From the NCBI RefSeq assembly GCF_003391335.1, contig NZ_CP028374.1, forward strand, positions 186,001-250,000: a stretch of DNA of 64,000 nucleotides, given 5' to 3'. The stretch's first letter is position 1; the number at the start of each line of letters is the position of its first letter. A program made the translations under genes and the position numbers. Positions 25,110-37,567 of the stretch are shown here, piece after piece. The notes beneath the pieces were generated by a model that worked only from the letters and a program-made list of their open reading frames with translations, searched no databases and had not been told where the DNA came from. This stretch comes from Candidatus Purcelliella pentastirinorum (lineage in GTDB: Bacteria > Pseudomonadota > Gammaproteobacteria > Enterobacterales > Enterobacteriaceae).

Positions 25110-25610
25110 TCAAATCAATAAATCGTCTATCATTTTACCTCTTTTAGCAGCAATGATAGAAGGATATTTCATACTCATTAATGCATTAATAGTAGCTCTT
25201 ACCATATTTATTGGATTAGTAGAACCATAAGCTTTTGCTAATACATTATGAACACCAGCAACTTCTAAAACCGACCTCATAGCCCCACCAGCTATAATAC
25301 CTGTTCCTTTAGAAGCAGGTTTCATAAACACATGAGAGCCAGTATGTACTCCTTTTATTTCATGTTGTAAAGTATAATCTTTTAATATAATTGTTATCAT
25401 ATTCTTACGTGCTTTATCCATAGATTTTTGAATAGCTAACGGTACTTCACGTGCTTTACCATAACCAAAACCAACTTTACCATTACCATTTCCAATTACA
25501 GTTAATGCAGTAAATGAAAATACACGACCACCCTTAACTGTTTTAGATACTCTATTAACTGCTATTAATTTTTCCTGTAATTCTGTTAATTGTCTATCAA
25601 TTTGTGACAT
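25110..25610 (-). CDS. rpsE: 30S ribosomal protein S5
   Basis: Decoding-accuracy protein, 166 residues as in E. coli. RNA-binding [22 protein letters not shown] and [12 protein letters not shown] are intact. The stop lies 17 bases before the rpmD start. Confidence 0.98.
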   Translation of the reverse strand: MSQIDRQLTELQEKLIAVNRVSKTVKGGRVFSFTALTVIGNGNGKVGFGYGKAREVPLAIQKSMDKARKNMITIILKDYTLQHEIKGVHTGSHVFMKPASKGTGIIAGGAMRSVLEVAGVHNVLAKAYGSTNPINMVRATINALMSMKYPSIIAAKRGKMIDDLLI

Positions 25611-25624
25611 AAAACATCCTCATC

Positions 25625-25978
25625 TTAAAACTTAAGACCAAATTCTCTTGCAGCATCAGCCAAAGCTTTAATACGACCATGATATTTAAATCCAGAACGA
25701 TCAAAAGATACTTTAATTATACCCTTATTTAAAGAACGCTCTGCAATTTTTCTTCCAACTATAATTGCTGCACTTATGTTACCACTATATTTAATTAATT
25801 TAAATATCTCATTTTCAACAGTAGATGCTGATGCTAAAACATTACAATTATCAGAAGAAATAATCTGAGCATAAATATGACGATAACTTCTATGAATAAC
25901 TAAACGAAAAACGTTACCTTTTTTAAATTTATGTCGTATTCTACTGGCTCTTATTAATCTAGATTTTTTTTTATTCAT
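25625..25978 (-). CDS. rplR: 50S ribosomal protein L18
   Basis: Binds 5S rRNA; 117 residues, full length. Conserved [17 protein letters not shown] and the C-terminal [23 protein letters not shown] are present. Confidence 0.98.
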   Translation of the reverse strand: MNKKKSRLIRASRIRHKFKKGNVFRLVIHRSYRHIYAQIISSDNCNVLASASTVENEIFKLIKYSGNISAAIIVGRKIAERSLNKGIIKVSFDRSGFKYHGRIKALADAAREFGLKF

Positions 25979-25985
25979 AAAATTT

Positions 25986-26522
25986 CTACTTACTTTTTTT
26001 GGCTTCTTTCATTAATATAGTTTCATTAAAATACCTAATACCCTTACCTTTATATACTTCGGGCTTCTTATAAGAACGAATAATAGCAGAAACCTGACCA
26101 ATTAATTGTTTATCTATACTTTTTAAAAGTATATCAGTAGAAGATGGACATTCAATAGATATATTCTGTGGAACCAAATATTTTATAGGATGAGAATATC
26201 CCAAAAACATATTAAGATAATTATTTTCCAAATATGCTTTATACCCAACACCTACTAATTGTAATCTCCTAATAAATCCTTTAGTTAAACCAATAACCAT
26301 AGAATTTACTATTGATCTAACAGTACCAGCACAAGCCCAAGCATGTTTGCTATTTACTTTAGGAGAAAAACTAAAAATATTATTTAAAAAATTAACATTA
26401 ACAAATTTATTAATTTTAAATAATAACTTACCTTTATCACCTTCTATAATCAAAAAAAAATCACTTAAAGTAACTTTAAGAATATCTGGTACAATTACAA
26501 CAGCTTTTGCAATACGAGACAT
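25986..26522 (-). CDS. rplF: 50S ribosomal protein L6
   Basis: Large-subunit protein near the factor-binding site; 178 residues (E. coli 177). The C-terminal RNA-binding signature [23 protein letters not shown] is kept, and the N-terminal half is more diverged than in its neighbours. Confidence 0.97.
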   Translation of the reverse strand: MSRIAKAVVIVPDILKVTLSDFFLIIEGDKGKLLFKINKFVNVNFLNNIFSFSPKVNSKHAWACAGTVRSIVNSMVIGLTKGFIRRLQLVGVGYKAYLENNYLNMFLGYSHPIKYLVPQNISIECPSSTDILLKSIDKQLIGQVSAIIRSYKKPEVYKGKGIRYFNETILMKEAKKSK

Positions 26523-26537
26523 CTAAACCTCACCTCA

Positions 26538-26921
26538 TCAAGCAATATAACATATTATTTCACCTCCAATTCTTCTTTTACGAGCATCTTTATCGGTCAT
26601 AATACCTTGAGACGTAGATACTATAGCAATACCTAGACCAGAAAGAACTTTAGGCAATTGATTACTAGGTTTATACACACGTAAACCTGGTGAACTAACA
26701 CGTTTAATATATTCAATAACAGATTTATTATTAAAATATTTAAGAAAAATTTTAATAAAATAACCGTTTGGTTCAAAATCTATTATATATCCTTCATTCT
26801 TTAAAACTAAAAGAATATTCCTTTTAATATTTGAATTAGGAACAAATATTAAAGTTTTATTTGATTTTTGACCATTATTAATAGAAACTAACATATCTGA
26901 AATAGGATCATGTAAACTCAT
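26538..26921 (-). CDS. rpsH: 30S ribosomal protein S8
   Basis: 16S rRNA binder and, in E. coli, translational repressor of spc. It has 127 residues (E. coli 130). The C-terminal signature VSTSQGIMTDKDARKRRIGGE is intact, and the N-terminus MSLHDPISDMLVSINNGQ is typical. Confidence 0.97.
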   Translation of the reverse strand: MSLHDPISDMLVSINNGQKSNKTLIFVPNSNIKRNILLVLKNEGYIIDFEPNGYFIKIFLKYFNNKSVIEYIKRVSSPGLRVYKPSNQLPKVLSGLGIAIVSTSQGIMTDKDARKRRIGGEIICYIA

Positions 26922-26946
26922 AATTAATATTAACCCTTATAAAACT

Positions 26947-27252
26947 CTACCAACTAGCTTTTTTTAAACCTGGAATATCACCTCTCATAGCAGATTCTCT
27001 AACTTTCATACGACTTAAACCAAATTTTCTTAAATAAGCATGAGGTCTACCAGTTTGATTGCAACGATTACGTATTCTAGATTTACTAGAATCACGAGGT
27101 AACATCTGTAATTTTAACATTGCATTCCATTTTTCTTCTTGTGAAGAGTATATATTAGATACAATATATTTTAATTTATTTCGCTTCCTAAAAAATTTAT
27201 TTACTAATTTAATTCTTTTTTTTTCTCGTGCTATCATTGATTGCTTTGCCAT
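26947..27252 (-). CDS. rpsN: 30S ribosomal protein S14
   Basis: Head protein, 101 residues, of the long zinc-free type found in enterobacteria. C-terminal [21 protein letters not shown] is intact, with no zinc cysteines. Confidence 0.98.
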   Translation of the reverse strand: MAKQSMIAREKKRIKLVNKFFRKRNKLKYIVSNIYSSQEEKWNAMLKLQMLPRDSSKSRIRNRCNQTGRPHAYLRKFGLSRMKVRESAMRGDIPGLKKASW

Positions 27253-27262
27253 AAAATAATCC

Positions 27263-27802
27263 TTATTTTCTAAAAGGAAAATTAAATAATTCTAATAAAA
27301 AACGTGCTTCATTATCTTGATTAGCAGTAGTAATTATATTTATGTCCAAACCTCTAATTTCATCTATTTTATCATAATCAATTTCAGGAAATATAATTTG
27401 TTCATGTATACCTATATTATAATTACCTCTACCATCAAAAGATTTAATAGAAAAACCTCTAAAATCACGAATACGAGGTATAGATATAGATATTAATTTA
27501 TATAAAAAATCCCACATTTTTTTACGTCTTAAAGTAACTTTACAACCAATAGGCAAACCCTGACGAATCTTGAATTGTGCAATAGATTTTTTCGCTTTTA
27601 TGACAAGAGGTTTTTGACCTGTAATATCAGTTAAATTTTTAATTGCATTAATGATTATCTTTTTATTAGATACAGCTTCTCCTACACCCATATTTAATAC
27701 AATTTTTTTAATTATAGGTACTTGCATAACAGAAGTATATTTAAATTTCTTCATTAATATCAAAATTGCATCTGTACGAAAAAATTTATATAAATTACAC
27801 AT
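27263..27802 (-). CDS. rplE: 50S ribosomal protein L5
   Basis: 5S rRNA-binding protein of the central protuberance, 179 residues as in E. coli. [31 protein letters not shown] and [18 protein letters not shown] are conserved. Confidence 0.98.
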   Translation of the reverse strand: MCNLYKFFRTDAILILMKKFKYTSVMQVPIIKKIVLNMGVGEAVSNKKIIINAIKNLTDITGQKPLVIKAKKSIAQFKIRQGLPIGCKVTLRRKKMWDFLYKLISISIPRIRDFRGFSIKSFDGRGNYNIGIHEQIIFPEIDYDKIDEIRGLDINIITTANQDNEARFLLELFNFPFRK

Positions 27803-27820
27803 CTCTTTTAAAAATTAAAA

Positions 27821-28138
27821 TTACTTAATAATTTCCCCTGTAGATTTCAAAAAACGATATTTTTTACCATTAATAAACTTAAATCCTATTCGATCAGAAC
27901 GATTATGTTTAAAACTAAAATAAGCTACATTAGATATTGATATAGGTGATTCTTTTTCTACTATCCCAGAAACAGAATTATTTAATTTAGAATTAGATTT
28001 CTGATGTTTTTTAACAATATTAATTCCTTCAACTATAACTTTTTTAGAAGAATAAATACTCTTAACTTTTCCTTTTTTACCTTTATCTTTACCAACTGTA
28101 ACAATAACAACATCATTACATTTTATCTTTAATGACAT
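27821..28138 (-). CDS. rplX: 50S ribosomal protein L24
   Basis: Assembly initiator with a KOW domain; 105 residues (E. coli 104). Conserved VTVGKDKGKKGKVK and the VEGINIVKKHQK region identify it. Confidence 0.97.
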   Translation of the reverse strand: MSLKIKCNDVVIVTVGKDKGKKGKVKSIYSSKKVIVEGINIVKKHQKSNSKLNNSVSGIVEKESPISISNVAYFSFKHNRSDRIGFKFINGKKYRFLKSTGEIIK

Positions 28139-28155
28139 TATAAAAATAATCCTTA

Positions 28156-28524
28156 TTAATAAACATCAGGAGCCAATGAAACAATCTTCATAAATTTATC
28201 ATTACGTAACTCACGAGTAACTGGACCAAAAATCCTAGTACCTATAAGTTGATCACTATTATTTAGTACAACACAAGCATTACTATCAAATCTAATCAAC
28301 GAACCATCATATCTACGTATTCCTTTTTTCGTACGCACAATAACAGCTTTAAGTACCTCTCCTTTTTTTACTTTAGAATTAGAAGATATTTCCTTAACAC
28401 TAATTTTTATTATATCTCCTATATTAGCATAGCGACGATGTGTTCCACCAAATACCTTTATACATAATACTAAACGAGCACCAGAATTATCAGCTACATT
28501 TAATAAACTTTGTTCCTGAATCAT
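28156..28524 (-). CDS. rplN: 50S ribosomal protein L14
   Basis: Large-subunit interface protein, 122 residues (E. coli 123). [17 protein letters not shown] and FGPVTRELR are intact. It is first gene of the spc operon; the 81-base gap to rpsQ is larger than others in the block and contains TATACT (28541-28546, minus), a possible -10 element, consistent with a retained spc promoter. Confidence 0.97.
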   Translation of the reverse strand: MIQEQSLLNVADNSGARLVLCIKVFGGTHRRYANIGDIIKISVKEISSNSKVKKGEVLKAVIVRTKKGIRRYDGSLIRFDSNACVVLNNSDQLIGTRIFGPVTRELRNDKFMKIVSLAPDVY

Positions 28525-28605
28525 AAAAAATCCAAAAAATAGTATAGTAAATAACTATAACATAGAATTAAAAAAAAAAACATAATAAATATATATTATT
28601 TAATA

Positions 28606-28845
28606 TTAAACTTTTTTAAATAAACACCAAGATTTAGTTTTCGATATAGGCTTACATTCATAAATATTAACTATATCACCAACCATACATTCATTATTTT
28701 CATCATGTACATGTAATTTTGTAGTTCTTTTTAAAAATTTACCATATAAAGGATGTTTTACTAATCTTTCTACACAAACAACAATTGATTTATTCATTTT
28801 ATTACTAATTACTTTACATCTTAATAATTTAATTTTACGTTTCAT
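28606..28845 (-). CDS. rpsQ: 30S ribosomal protein S17
   Basis: Primary 16S binder, OB fold, 79 residues (E. coli 84, tail trimmed). [20 protein letters not shown] and KTKSWCL are conserved. It is the last gene of the S10 operon. Confidence 0.97.
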   Translation of the reverse strand: MKRKIKLLRCKVISNKMNKSIVVCVERLVKHPLYGKFLKRTTKLHVHDENNECMVGDIVNIYECKPISKTKSWCLFKKV

Positions 28846-28854
28846 ATTAAAAAA

Positions 28855-29037
28855 TTATCCTTTATTAATAATAGTCTTTACACGAGCTATATTACGACGA
28901 TTCTCTTTTAATAAATGTGTTTTATTTAATTTTCCAGAATAAACTTGCATACGTAAATTAAATTGTTTTTTGTATAAACTTAATAATTCATAATTCAATT
29001 TGTTAATATTTTTATTATATAATACAGGTGACTTCAT
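28855..29037 (-). CDS. rpmC: 50S ribosomal protein L29
   Basis: Small helical protein at the tunnel exit. The frame opens at 29103, but the ATG at 29037 has AGGA seven bases upstream and gives MKSPVLYN...[13 protein letters not shown], 60 residues against 63 in E. coli. With this start the first 23 bases of the gene overlap the end of rplP, because the original rplP stop has been lost. Confidence 0.94.
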   Translation of the reverse strand: MKSPVLYNKNINKLNYELLSLYKKQFNLRMQVYSGKLNKTHLLKENRRNIARVKTIINKG

Positions 29038-29446
29038 TAGAATATCCTTTTTTAATAAAAATAACTTTAACAGGCAATTTAGAGGATGCTGATCTAAAAG
29101 CACTATGAGCTAAATCTTCACTAACATCAGCTATTTCATATAAAATTTTACCTGGTTGTACATAACAACCCCAATATTCAACATTACCTTTTCCTTTTCC
29201 CATTCGTACCTCTAAAGGTTTTTTAGTAAATGGTCTATCAGGAAATATACAAATCCATATTCTACCCTGACGTTTCACAGATCTACTAATTACACGTCTA
29301 GTAGCTTCAATTTGTCTTGAAGTTATACAACCACTAGTCACAGCTTTTATAGCAAAATTACCAAAATTAATTATACTATTTATTTTAAAACCTTTATTAC
29401 GTCCTCTTTGCATTTTTCTATATTTTGTACGTTTAGGTTGTAACAT
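29015..29446 (-). CDS. rplP: 50S ribosomal protein L16 with run-on C-terminus
   Basis: Located near the A-site; 143 residues (E. coli 136). Conserved [28 protein letters not shown], and [13 protein letters not shown]. coli L16 ends KLPIKTTFVTKTVM; here [11 protein letters not shown] continues with [10 protein letters not shown], translated from the rpmC ribosome site and start region, giving a 23-base overlap with rpmC. Confidence 0.96.
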   Translation of the reverse strand: MLQPKRTKYRKMQRGRNKGFKINSIINFGNFAIKAVTSGCITSRQIEATRRVISRSVKRQGRIWICIFPDRPFTKKPLEVRMGKGKGNVEYWGCYVQPGKILYEIADVSEDLAHSAFRSASSKLPVKVIFIKKGYSNEVTCII

Positions 29447-29460
29447 TTTTATTTTCCATA

Positions 29461-30162
29461 TTACTTAAGATCTGTACGAATATTATTTTTAGGCCTAACA
29501 AATGATTTATTACGTATTTCAGATGAATTCACAGAATTAAAAATTTCTCCTTTAAAAATCCAAACTTTTATACCAATAATACCATATGTCGTAAGAGCTT
29601 CTGTAAAACTATAATCAATATCAGCACGTAAAGTATGTAAAGGAACACGTCCTTCTTTATGCCATTCAGTACGTGCAATTTCCACACCTCCTAAACGACC
29701 ACTTACCTCTATTTTAATCCCATAAGCACCTAATCGCATAGCATTTTGAACTGAACGTTTTATTACTCTACGAAACATAGCACGACGTTCTAATTGTACA
29801 CTAATATTATCTGCAACTAATTTAGCATCTAACTCAGGTTTTCTAACCTCAGATATATTTACTTGTGTAGGAACACCTGTAATTTTAGAAATCATACTAC
29901 GTAATTTATTAACATCCTCACCTTTCTTACCTATAATTATACCCGGTCTAGCAGTATAAATAGTAACACGAATATTTTTTGCTAATCTTTCAATAACTAT
30001 ACGAGAAACATATGCTTTTACTAATTCTTTCTTCAAAAATTGACGAACTTTAAAATCATTATTTAAATTAATTGAAAATTCCTTGGTATTAGCAAACCAA
30101 GTAGAATTCCATTCTTTTATTATACCTAATCGCATACCATTAGGATGAACTTTTTGACCCAT
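29461..30162 (-). CDS. rpsC: 30S ribosomal protein S3
   Basis: mRNA-entry helicase protein, 233 residues as in E. coli. KH domain [17 protein letters not shown] and the C-terminal [29 protein letters not shown]-type region are intact. Confidence 0.98.
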   Translation of the reverse strand: MGQKVHPNGMRLGIIKEWNSTWFANTKEFSINLNNDFKVRQFLKKELVKAYVSRIVIERLAKNIRVTIYTARPGIIIGKKGEDVNKLRSMISKITGVPTQVNISEVRKPELDAKLVADNISVQLERRAMFRRVIKRSVQNAMRLGAYGIKIEVSGRLGGVEIARTEWHKEGRVPLHTLRADIDYSFTEALTTYGIIGIKVWIFKGEIFNSVNSSEIRNKSFVRPKNNIRTDLK

Positions 30163-30187
30163 TTTTTATCCTTATAATTTTATATAT

Positions 30188-30520
30188 TTAATAATCAGAA
30201 ACAATAATAGTAATATGACTAGTACGTTTTAAAATTTTATCCGCTCTACCTCTTGCACGAGGCATTGTACGTTTAATTCTTGATCCTTCATCAACAAAAG
30301 ATCTATAAATAAATAATTTACTAATATCAATGCTATTAATAACTCTAGCATTGGAACAAGCACTAATTAATATTTTTTTTATAATACGTGAAGCTTTATT
30401 ATTAGTAAAAAATAAAATATCTAATGCTTTAATAACCTTTTTACCACGTATTAGATCAATTACTAATCTTGCCTTTTGAGCTGATATTTTAACATAACGA
30501 TGTTTAGCTATTGCTTCCAT
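30188..30520 (-). CDS. rplV: 50S ribosomal protein L22
   Basis: Tunnel-lining protein, 110 residues, full length. [17 protein letters not shown] and the tunnel-loop/C-terminal region [20 protein letters not shown] are conserved. Confidence 0.98.
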   Translation of the reverse strand: MEAIAKHRYVKISAQKARLVIDLIRGKKVIKALDILFFTNNKASRIIKKILISACSNARVINSIDISKLFIYRSFVDEGSRIKRTMPRARGRADKILKRTSHITIIVSDY

Positions 30521-30535
30521 TTATTTATAATCCAA

Positions 30536-30820
30536 TTAAACCTTACTTTTGTTAATATTTTTTTCCAATATATGTCCACGATAAGTACGTGTAGGAGAAA
30601 ATTCACCTAATTTATGACCCACCATTTCATCAGTAATATATATGGGTATGTGATAACGTCCATTATGTACAGAGATAGTTAACCCAATCATATTGGGTAA
30701 TATAATAGACCTTCTTGACCAAGTTTTTAAAAGTTTTTTATCTTTATCTCTAACAGCATTTTTCACTTTTTTTAATAAATGATAATCTATAAAAGGACCT
30801 TTTCTAATAGAACGAGGCAT
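30536..30820 (-). CDS. rpsS: 30S ribosomal protein S19
   Basis: Head protein, 94 residues (E. coli 92). [19 protein letters not shown] and [16 protein letters not shown] are conserved. Confidence 0.98.
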   Translation of the reverse strand: MPRSIRKGPFIDYHLLKKVKNAVRDKDKKLLKTWSRRSIILPNMIGLTISVHNGRYHIPIYITDEMVGHKLGEFSPTRTYRGHILEKNINKSKV

Positions 30821-30832
30821 TAATATATCTCC

Positions 30833-31654
30833 TTATTTTACACGTCCACGAATAATGTACTTATCAGTTCTTTTATTATGTCTGGTTTTTTTTCCTTTAG
30901 TTTGCAAACCCCATGGTGAAACAGGATGTTTACCAAAATTACGACCTTCACCACCTCCATGAGGATGATCAATAGGATTCATAGCCGTACCTCTAACAGT
31001 AGGTCTAATACCTTTAAGTCTAGAAACACCAGCCTTACCAAAAAAACAAAGCATATGTTCAGAATTACCTACTTCTCCAAGTGTAGCATAACAATTAATA
31101 AAAAATTTACGAATTTCACTAGATCGTAATCTTACAGTGACATACTTATTATCTCTTGAAATTAATTGTGCACTACTACCAGCTGACCTAACATATTGAC
31201 CACCTTTTCCAGGCCTTGATTCAATATTATGAATATTACTTCCTATAGGAATATTATTTAATGGTAAAGAATTACCTATTTGTATAGGAACCCTTAATCC
31301 TGATAAAATTTTATCACCTATTTGTAAACCCTTAGGTGCTAAAATATAACGACGTTCACCATCACTATATAAAATCAATGCTATTATAGAAGATCTATTC
31401 GGATCATATTCAAATCTTACAACCTTTCCTAAAATATTAAATTTATTCCTTTTAAAATCTATTTTACGATATAATCTTTTATGACCACCACCTATATGAC
31501 GTACAGTAATTCTACCTAAATTATTACGACCACCTGTTTTAGTTTTTTTAAATAATAATTTATAATATGGCCTACCTTTATATAAATTAAAATTGACAAT
31601 CTTAACAGCATGACGTTTACCTGGAGTTATTGGCTTATATTTTATAACTGTCAT
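30833..31654 (-). CDS. rplB: 50S ribosomal protein L2
   Basis: Needed for subunit joining and peptidyl transfer; 273 residues as in E. coli. Signature [20 protein letters not shown] and the C-terminal [13 protein letters not shown] with the conserved His are present. Confidence 0.98.
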   Translation of the reverse strand: MTVIKYKPITPGKRHAVKIVNFNLYKGRPYYKLLFKKTKTGGRNNLGRITVRHIGGGHKRLYRKIDFKRNKFNILGKVVRFEYDPNRSSIIALILYSDGERRYILAPKGLQIGDKILSGLRVPIQIGNSLPLNNIPIGSNIHNIESRPGKGGQYVRSAGSSAQLISRDNKYVTVRLRSSEIRKFFINCYATLGEVGNSEHMLCFFGKAGVSRLKGIRPTVRGTAMNPIDHPHGGGEGRNFGKHPVSPWGLQTKGKKTRHNKRTDKYIIRGRVK

Positions 31655-31674
31655 TATTTATCCAAAATATATGT

Positions 31675-31977
31675 TTACTTATTTATATTTATAAAATCTA
31701 ACTTTTGTCCTTTTTTTAAAGTAACATAAGCTTTTTTATAACCATTTCGTTTACCTATATATTTACCATGTCTTTTTTTTTTACCTTTTAAAATAAGTGT
31801 GTATACACTTTTTACTTTAATATCAAAAATTTTTTCTAAAGCATATTTTATCTCTAATTTATTAGCATTTTTCAAAACCTTAAAAATAAAAATATTATTT
31901 TTTTCCAACATAAAAGAGGACTTTTCAGATATATGTTGAGATATTATAATTTTTAAAGATCTAACAATATAATTCAT
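31675..31977 (-). CDS. rplW: 50S ribosomal protein L23
   Basis: Tunnel-exit docking site for trigger factor and SRP; 100 residues, E. coli length. HISEKSSFMLEKNN and NGYKKAYVTLKKGQ are conserved. Its ATG overlaps the rplD stop by four bases (ATGA), suggesting translational coupling; GAGG lies ten bases before it. Confidence 0.97.
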   Translation of the reverse strand: MNYIVRSLKIIISQHISEKSSFMLEKNNIFIFKVLKNANKLEIKYALEKIFDIKVKSVYTLILKGKKKRHGKYIGKRNGYKKAYVTLKKGQKLDFININK

Positions 31978-32579
31978 AATAAATATTCCTCAATTTTTTT
32001 TAACGAATCAATTGTCAAAATAATATTTTTAAAAAAAATAAGATTAACAGGATTTATATTTCTTGTGGTACATACACTTACCATGTGAAGATTACGAGAA
32101 GCTAAAAACAAATTTTTATCATAATTAGAAAGTATTATCAATACTGATTTAATTAACATATCTTTTAACTTTTTAACTAATAAAAAAGTCTTACAACTAT
32201 TAATACTAAAATCTTTTAGTAAAACTAAACGATTTTGATAAAATAATTTAGAAAAAATACTACGTAAAGCTTCCTTATACATTTTTTTATTTATTTTTTT
32301 TACGTATTTTTTAGGCTTAGATGCGAAAGTAACACCACCAGACCTCCATATAGGACTTTTTACAGATCCAGCACGAGCACGACCAGTACCTTTTTGACGC
32401 CATGGTTTTTTATTTGAACCTTTAACTTCAGCTCTAGATTTTTGTGATTTACTACCCTGACGATGCATAGCTTGAAAGGAAACAATAACTTGATGTATCA
32501 AATTTTCTTTGAAGGGTTTATTAAATATATTTTTAGATAATACAACAGATTCAAGACTATCTTTTGTTAATAATTCCAT
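31974..32579 (-). CDS. rplD: 50S ribosomal protein L4
   Basis: Tunnel protein, and in E. coli the repressor of the S10 operon. 201 residues, full length. The tunnel loop [23 protein letters not shown] is intact. Its start lies 23 bases inside the end of rplC, whose stop has moved downstream. Confidence 0.97.
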   Translation of the reverse strand: MELLTKDSLESVVLSKNIFNKPFKENLIHQVIVSFQAMHRQGSKSQKSRAEVKGSNKKPWRQKGTGRARAGSVKSPIWRSGGVTFASKPKKYVKKINKKMYKEALRSIFSKLFYQNRLVLLKDFSINSCKTFLLVKKLKDMLIKSVLIILSNYDKNLFLASRNLHMVSVCTTRNINPVNLIFFKNIILTIDSLKKIEEYLL

Positions 32580-33216
32580 TTTTACTATATCCTTTTATCG
32601 ATGGTTTAACAATTAAATTTCCTCCATTTTTACCTGGTAATATTCCATTAATCAAAAGCAAATCATTCTTAGAATCAATGCTAAATATTTTTAAATTTTG
32701 AATTGTAACACGTTCATTACCTAATCTACCAGACATTTTTTTACCCTTAAATACTCTACCAGGAGTTTGATTTTGGCCAATAGATCCAGGCGCACGATGA
32801 GATAATGAATTACCGTGAGTAGCATCTTGAGTTTTAAAATTCCATCTCTTTACAGTTCCAGAAAACCCTTTTCCCTTAGATATTCCAATAACATCAACTA
32901 TCTTTAAATTTAAAAATAAATCTAAATTAATAACTTGACCTAAATAATAATTATTAATGTTAGAGACACGAAATTCAAATAATCCAATACCAACATTGAC
33001 ATTAGATTTAGCATAATGACCTATTTCAGATCTTAAAATACGATTATTTTTTTTCTTACCATAAGATACCTGTACTGCATCATAACCATCTATATGAATA
33101 TTTTTAATTTGAACTATACGATTATTCTCGATCTTTAAAATTGATACAGGAATAAACAAATTATTCATAGCAAAAATTCTAGTAATACCTATTTTTTTAC
33201 AAATCAAGCCTAACAT
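32557..33216 (-). CDS. rplC: 50S ribosomal protein L3 with run-on C-terminus
   Basis: Early assembly protein; 219 residues (E. coli 209). [22 protein letters not shown] and [18 protein letters not shown] are conserved. E. coli L3 ends DLIVKPAVKA; here NLIVKPSIK continues as [11 protein letters not shown], read from the rplD ribosome site and first codons. The overlap with rplD is 23 bases. Confidence 0.96.
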   Translation of the reverse strand: MLGLICKKIGITRIFAMNNLFIPVSILKIENNRIVQIKNIHIDGYDAVQVSYGKKKNNRILRSEIGHYAKSNVNVGIGLFEFRVSNINNYYLGQVINLDLFLNLKIVDVIGISKGKGFSGTVKRWNFKTQDATHGNSLSHRAPGSIGQNQTPGRVFKGKKMSGRLGNERVTIQNLKIFSIDSKNDLLLINGILPGKNGGNLIVKPSIKGYSKNGIINKR

Positions 33217-33249
33217 TTATTTTTAAAATCCTTAAAATATAAAATTTAA

Positions 33250-33622
<373 letters not shown>

Positions 33623-33694
33623 GAAAAACATCATATGAACAAAAATAATTTATTTAACATATAAAAATAAAAATACATAAAAAAATTATTTTAT

Positions 33695-34879
33695 TTAAGA
33701 AATAATCTTAGAAACAATACCAGCACCAACTGTACGACCTCCTTCACGAATAGCAAAACGTAAACCACTGGACATAGCAATAGGATGAATTAATGTAACA
33801 AACATTTTAGTATTATCTCCGGGCATAATCATTTCTACTCCTGATGGTAATTCAATAGAACCAGTAACATCTGTAGTACGAAAATAAAACTGTGGACGAT
33901 AACCATTAAAAAAAGGAGTATGTCTTCCACCTTCTTCTTTAGATAAAACATACATCTCTGATTCAAATTTCATATATGGCTTAATACTATTAGGTTTAGA
34001 TAACACCTGACCACGCTCGATATCATCACGTTTTGTACCTCTTAATAAAATACCAACATTTTCTCCAGCTCTAGCTTCATCCAATAACTTACGAAACATT
34101 TCAACACCAGTACAAATAGTTTTAACTGTTGGTTTAATTCCAACTATTTCTATTTCTTCACCAACACTAACAACCCCTTGTTCTACTCTACCAGTAACAA
34201 CTGTGCCACGTCCAGATATAGAAAATACATCTTCTATTGGTAATAAAAAGGGCTGATCTATTAATCTCTTGGGTTCAGGAATATATGAATCTAAACAATC
34301 AGCTAAATCTAAAATTTTACTTTCCCAAACAAAATCACCATTTAAAGCCTTAATTGCTGATCCTCTAATAATAGGTGTCGTATCACCAGGAAAATTATAT
34401 TTAGATAATAAATCTCTCACTTCCATCTCAACTAATTCTAATAATTCATCATCATCAACCATATCACATTTATTTAAAAAAACTACGATATAAGGTACAC
34501 CAACTTGTCTTCCTAAAAGGATATGTTCACGCGTTTGCGGCATAGGACCATCAATCGCGGAAACAACTAATATTGCTCCATCCATTTGAGCTGCTCCAGT
34601 AACCATATTTTTAATATAATCAGCATGACCAGGGCAATCTACATGTGCATAATGCCTAATAGATGTATCATATTCAACATGAGAAGTATTAATAGTAATA
34701 CCACGAGCTTTCTCTTCAGGAGCATTGTCTATCTGTTCAAATGCCCTAGCTGTACCACCATACTTTTTAGATAAAACAGTAGTTATTGCTGCTGTAAGAG
34801 TTGTTTTTCCATGATCAACATGACCAATTGTACCTACATTTAAATGAGGTTTTAAACGCTTAAATTTTTCTTTAGACAC
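33695..34879 (-). CDS. tuf: Elongation factor Tu
   Basis: GTPase that delivers aminoacyl-tRNA. 394 residues, full length. GHVDHGKT (P-loop), [12 protein letters not shown] and the C-terminal [17 protein letters not shown] are intact. It is the only tuf copy in the window and sits in the str operon. Very high conservation. Confidence 0.99.
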   Translation of the reverse strand: MSKEKFKRLKPHLNVGTIGHVDHGKTTLTAAITTVLSKKYGGTARAFEQIDNAPEEKARGITINTSHVEYDTSIRHYAHVDCPGHADYIKNMVTGAAQMDGAILVVSAIDGPMPQTREHILLGRQVGVPYIVVFLNKCDMVDDDELLELVEMEVRDLLSKYNFPGDTTPIIRGSAIKALNGDFVWESKILDLADCLDSYIPEPKRLIDQPFLLPIEDVFSISGRGTVVTGRVEQGVVSVGEEIEIVGIKPTVKTICTGVEMFRKLLDEARAGENVGILLRGTKRDDIERGQVLSKPNSIKPYMKFESEMYVLSKEEGGRHTPFFNGYRPQFYFRTTDVTGSIELPSGVEMIMPGDNTKMFVTLIHPIAMSSGLRFAIREGGRTVGAGIVSKIIS

Positions 34880-34931
34880 AATAAAATTCCTTAATGTATT
34901 TATTTAAAATGTAAAAAATTTTAAAAATCTA

Positions 34932-37040
34932 TTATTTAAAATGCATTTCTATTATATTTTTAGATACATAATCAGGTGCTTCAACATACTTTAAAAATTC
35001 CATACTATAAAAAGCTCTACCTTGTGTATTGGAACGTAAATCAGTAGCATAACCAAACATTTCAGACAAGGGTACTTCAGCATTAATAACTTTACCATTT
35101 ATTATATCAATCATATTACCAATAATACCCCTTCTACGATTCAAATCACCAATAACATCTCCCATATATTCATTAGGAGTTTCTATTTCAACATTCATTA
35201 TAGGTTCTAATATTATAGGATTGGCACGCTTAAAAGCTTCTTTAAATGCAATAGATGCAGCTAACTTAAAAGCATATTCAGAGGAATCAACATTATGATA
35301 AGATCCAAAATGTAACCGTACCTCAACATTAACTACAGGGTATCCAGCTAATGGACCAGCTTTTAACTGTTCTCGAATACTTTTATCTATAGAAGAAATA
35401 TATTCACTGGGAATAATACCACCTTTAATATCATTTGTAAACTTATAACTTATATTAAAAGATCTTAATGGTATTAAATCTATTACAACATGACCATACT
35501 GACCTCTACCACCTGATTGTCTAATATATTTTCCTTCTATATTTTTCACAAGAGAACAAATTGTTTCACGATAAGCAACACGAGGTTTACCAACATCAAC
35601 ATCAATAAAATATTCCCTTTTCATTCTATCTATTAGAATCTCTAAATGTAATTCACCCATTCCAGAAATAATGGTCTGATTAGATTCTTTATCAATATTT
35701 ACTCTAAATGATGGATCTTCTTTAGATAAACGACTTAAAACTAATCCCATTTTTTCTTGATCAGATTTAGTTTTAGGTTCAATGGCAATAGAAATAACGG
35801 GGTCAGGAAATTCCATACGTTCTAAAATAATTGGTTCTTCTACAGAACATAAAGTATCACCAGTAATAACATCCTTTAACCCTATAGCAGCAGCTATATC
35901 TCCAGCTCTAACCTCTTTTATTTCTTCACGTTTATTAGCATGCATTTGAACTATACGACCTAATCTTTCTTTTTTAGATTTTCTGGGATTATAAATAATA
36001 TCACCAGCTCTAACAACACCAGAATATACTCTAAAAAAAGTCAAATTTCCAACAAAAGGATCATTGGCAATTTTAAAAGCCAAAGCCGAAAATTTTTCTT
36101 TATCACTAGTACTACGATTAATTACTGTATCATTATTAATATGAGTAATACCCTTGATAGAAGGAACATCTAATGGTGATGGTAAATAATCAATTATAGC
36201 ATCAAGTAAAGACTGAACTCCTTTATTTTTAAAAGAAGATCCACACGTTAATAAAACCACTTCATTATCTAATACTTTTTTTCTTAAAGCGAATTGTATT
36301 TCATATTCTGATAATATCTCATTATTAAAATATTTATTTATCAAATGATCGTCAGATTCAACAGCTATTTCAATTAATTTTTGTCTCCACACATTAGAAA
36401 TATCTAACATTTCAAAAGGAATATCATTATAAATAAAAGTTAAACCTTGATCAACATCATTCCAATAAATAGCTTTCATTTTTACAAGATCAATTATCCC
36501 AATAAATTTTTCTTCATTACCAATAGCTAATTGTATAGGAATAACATTAGCTCCTAATTTACATTTAATTTGATCAACAACCTTAAAAAAATCAGCACCT
36601 AATCTATCCATCTTATTTATAAATGCAATTCTAGGAACCTTATATTTATTTGCTTGACGCCAGACAGTTTCAGATTGAGGTTGAACACCTCCAACAGCAC
36701 AATATAACATTACAACACCATCTAATACTCGCATGGACCGTTCTACCTCAACGGTAAAATCAACATGACCAGGTGTATCAATTATATTAATACGATGAGA
36801 TTTAAATTGATTTTTCATACCAGACCAAAATGCTGTAGTTGCAGCAGAAGTTATAGTAATTCCACGTTCCTGTTCTTGTTCCATCCAATCCATTGTAGCA
36901 GCACCATCATGAACTTCGCCAATTTTATGATTAACTCCAGTATAAAACAAAATTCTTTCGGTTGTAGTAGTTTTACCAGCATCTATATGAGCGCTGATAC
37001 CAATATTTCGATATTGTGATATAGATACAGAACGAGACAT
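34932..37040 (-). CDS. fusA: Elongation factor G
   Basis: Translocation and ribosome-recycling GTPase. The frame opens at a GTG (37049), which is part of the Shine-Dalgarno AGGTG; the ATG at 37040 six bases further gives [24 protein letters not shown], in line with the E. coli start, and 702 residues. G-motifs [13 protein letters not shown] and NKMD are intact, as is domain IV ([12 protein letters not shown]). Confidence 0.98.
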   Translation of the reverse strand: MSRSVSISQYRNIGISAHIDAGKTTTTERILFYTGVNHKIGEVHDGAATMDWMEQEQERGITITSAATTAFWSGMKNQFKSHRINIIDTPGHVDFTVEVERSMRVLDGVVMLYCAVGGVQPQSETVWRQANKYKVPRIAFINKMDRLGADFFKVVDQIKCKLGANVIPIQLAIGNEEKFIGIIDLVKMKAIYWNDVDQGLTFIYNDIPFEMLDISNVWRQKLIEIAVESDDHLINKYFNNEILSEYEIQFALRKKVLDNEVVLLTCGSSFKNKGVQSLLDAIIDYLPSPLDVPSIKGITHINNDTVINRSTSDKEKFSALAFKIANDPFVGNLTFFRVYSGVVRAGDIIYNPRKSKKERLGRIVQMHANKREEIKEVRAGDIAAAIGLKDVITGDTLCSVEEPIILERMEFPDPVISIAIEPKTKSDQEKMGLVLSRLSKEDPSFRVNIDKESNQTIISGMGELHLEILIDRMKREYFIDVDVGKPRVAYRETICSLVKNIEGKYIRQSGGRGQYGHVVIDLIPLRSFNISYKFTNDIKGGIIPSEYISSIDKSIREQLKAGPLAGYPVVNVEVRLHFGSYHNVDSSEYAFKLAASIAFKEAFKRANPIILEPIMNVEIETPNEYMGDVIGDLNRRRGIIGNMIDIINGKVINAEVPLSEMFGYATDLRSNTQGRAFYSMEFLKYVEAPDYVSKNIIEMHFK

Positions 37041-37065
37041 TTTAAACACCTAAATATATATAAAA

Positions 37066-37536
37066 TCACCAACGATAATGTGCAAAAGCTTTATTAGCTT
37101 CAGCCATTCTATGAATTTCTTCCTTTTTCTTAATTGAATTACCTTTATTTTCATAAGCATCACATAATTCATTTACTAATCGTATGATCATAGATTTTCC
37201 ATTACTATTTCTAGCAGAAGAAATTATCCAACGCATAGCTAACATATTACTACGCAATAAACGTATTTCAACAGGAACCTGATACGTTGAACCACCAACT
37301 CTTCTAGATTTTACCTCAATCATAGGACGAACATTTTCGATAGCAACGTCAAATATATCTAACTCCTTTTTATTTAATCGTTTAGATAAAATATTAAGCA
37401 CTATATAAATAATAGATTCAGCAAGAGATTTTTTACCATCAACCATTAATATATTAATAAATTTAGATAACAAAATAGATCCAAATTTTGGATCAGGTAA
37501 AACATCACGTTGTCCAATAACACGTCTACGCGACAT
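37066..37536 (-). CDS. rpsG: 30S ribosomal protein S7
   Basis: Head assembly protein, 156 residues. [20 protein letters not shown] and [14 protein letters not shown] are conserved; the C-terminal helix AFAHYRW ends as in the shorter E. coli B-type form. Confidence 0.98.
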   Translation of the reverse strand: MSRRRVIGQRDVLPDPKFGSILLSKFINILMVDGKKSLAESIIYIVLNILSKRLNKKELDIFDVAIENVRPMIEVKSRRVGGSTYQVPVEIRLLRSNMLAMRWIISSARNSNGKSMIIRLVNELCDAYENKGNSIKKKEEIHRMAEANKAFAHYRW

Positions 37537-37567
37537 AAAATAAAATTACCTCCTAAATATAAAAAAA

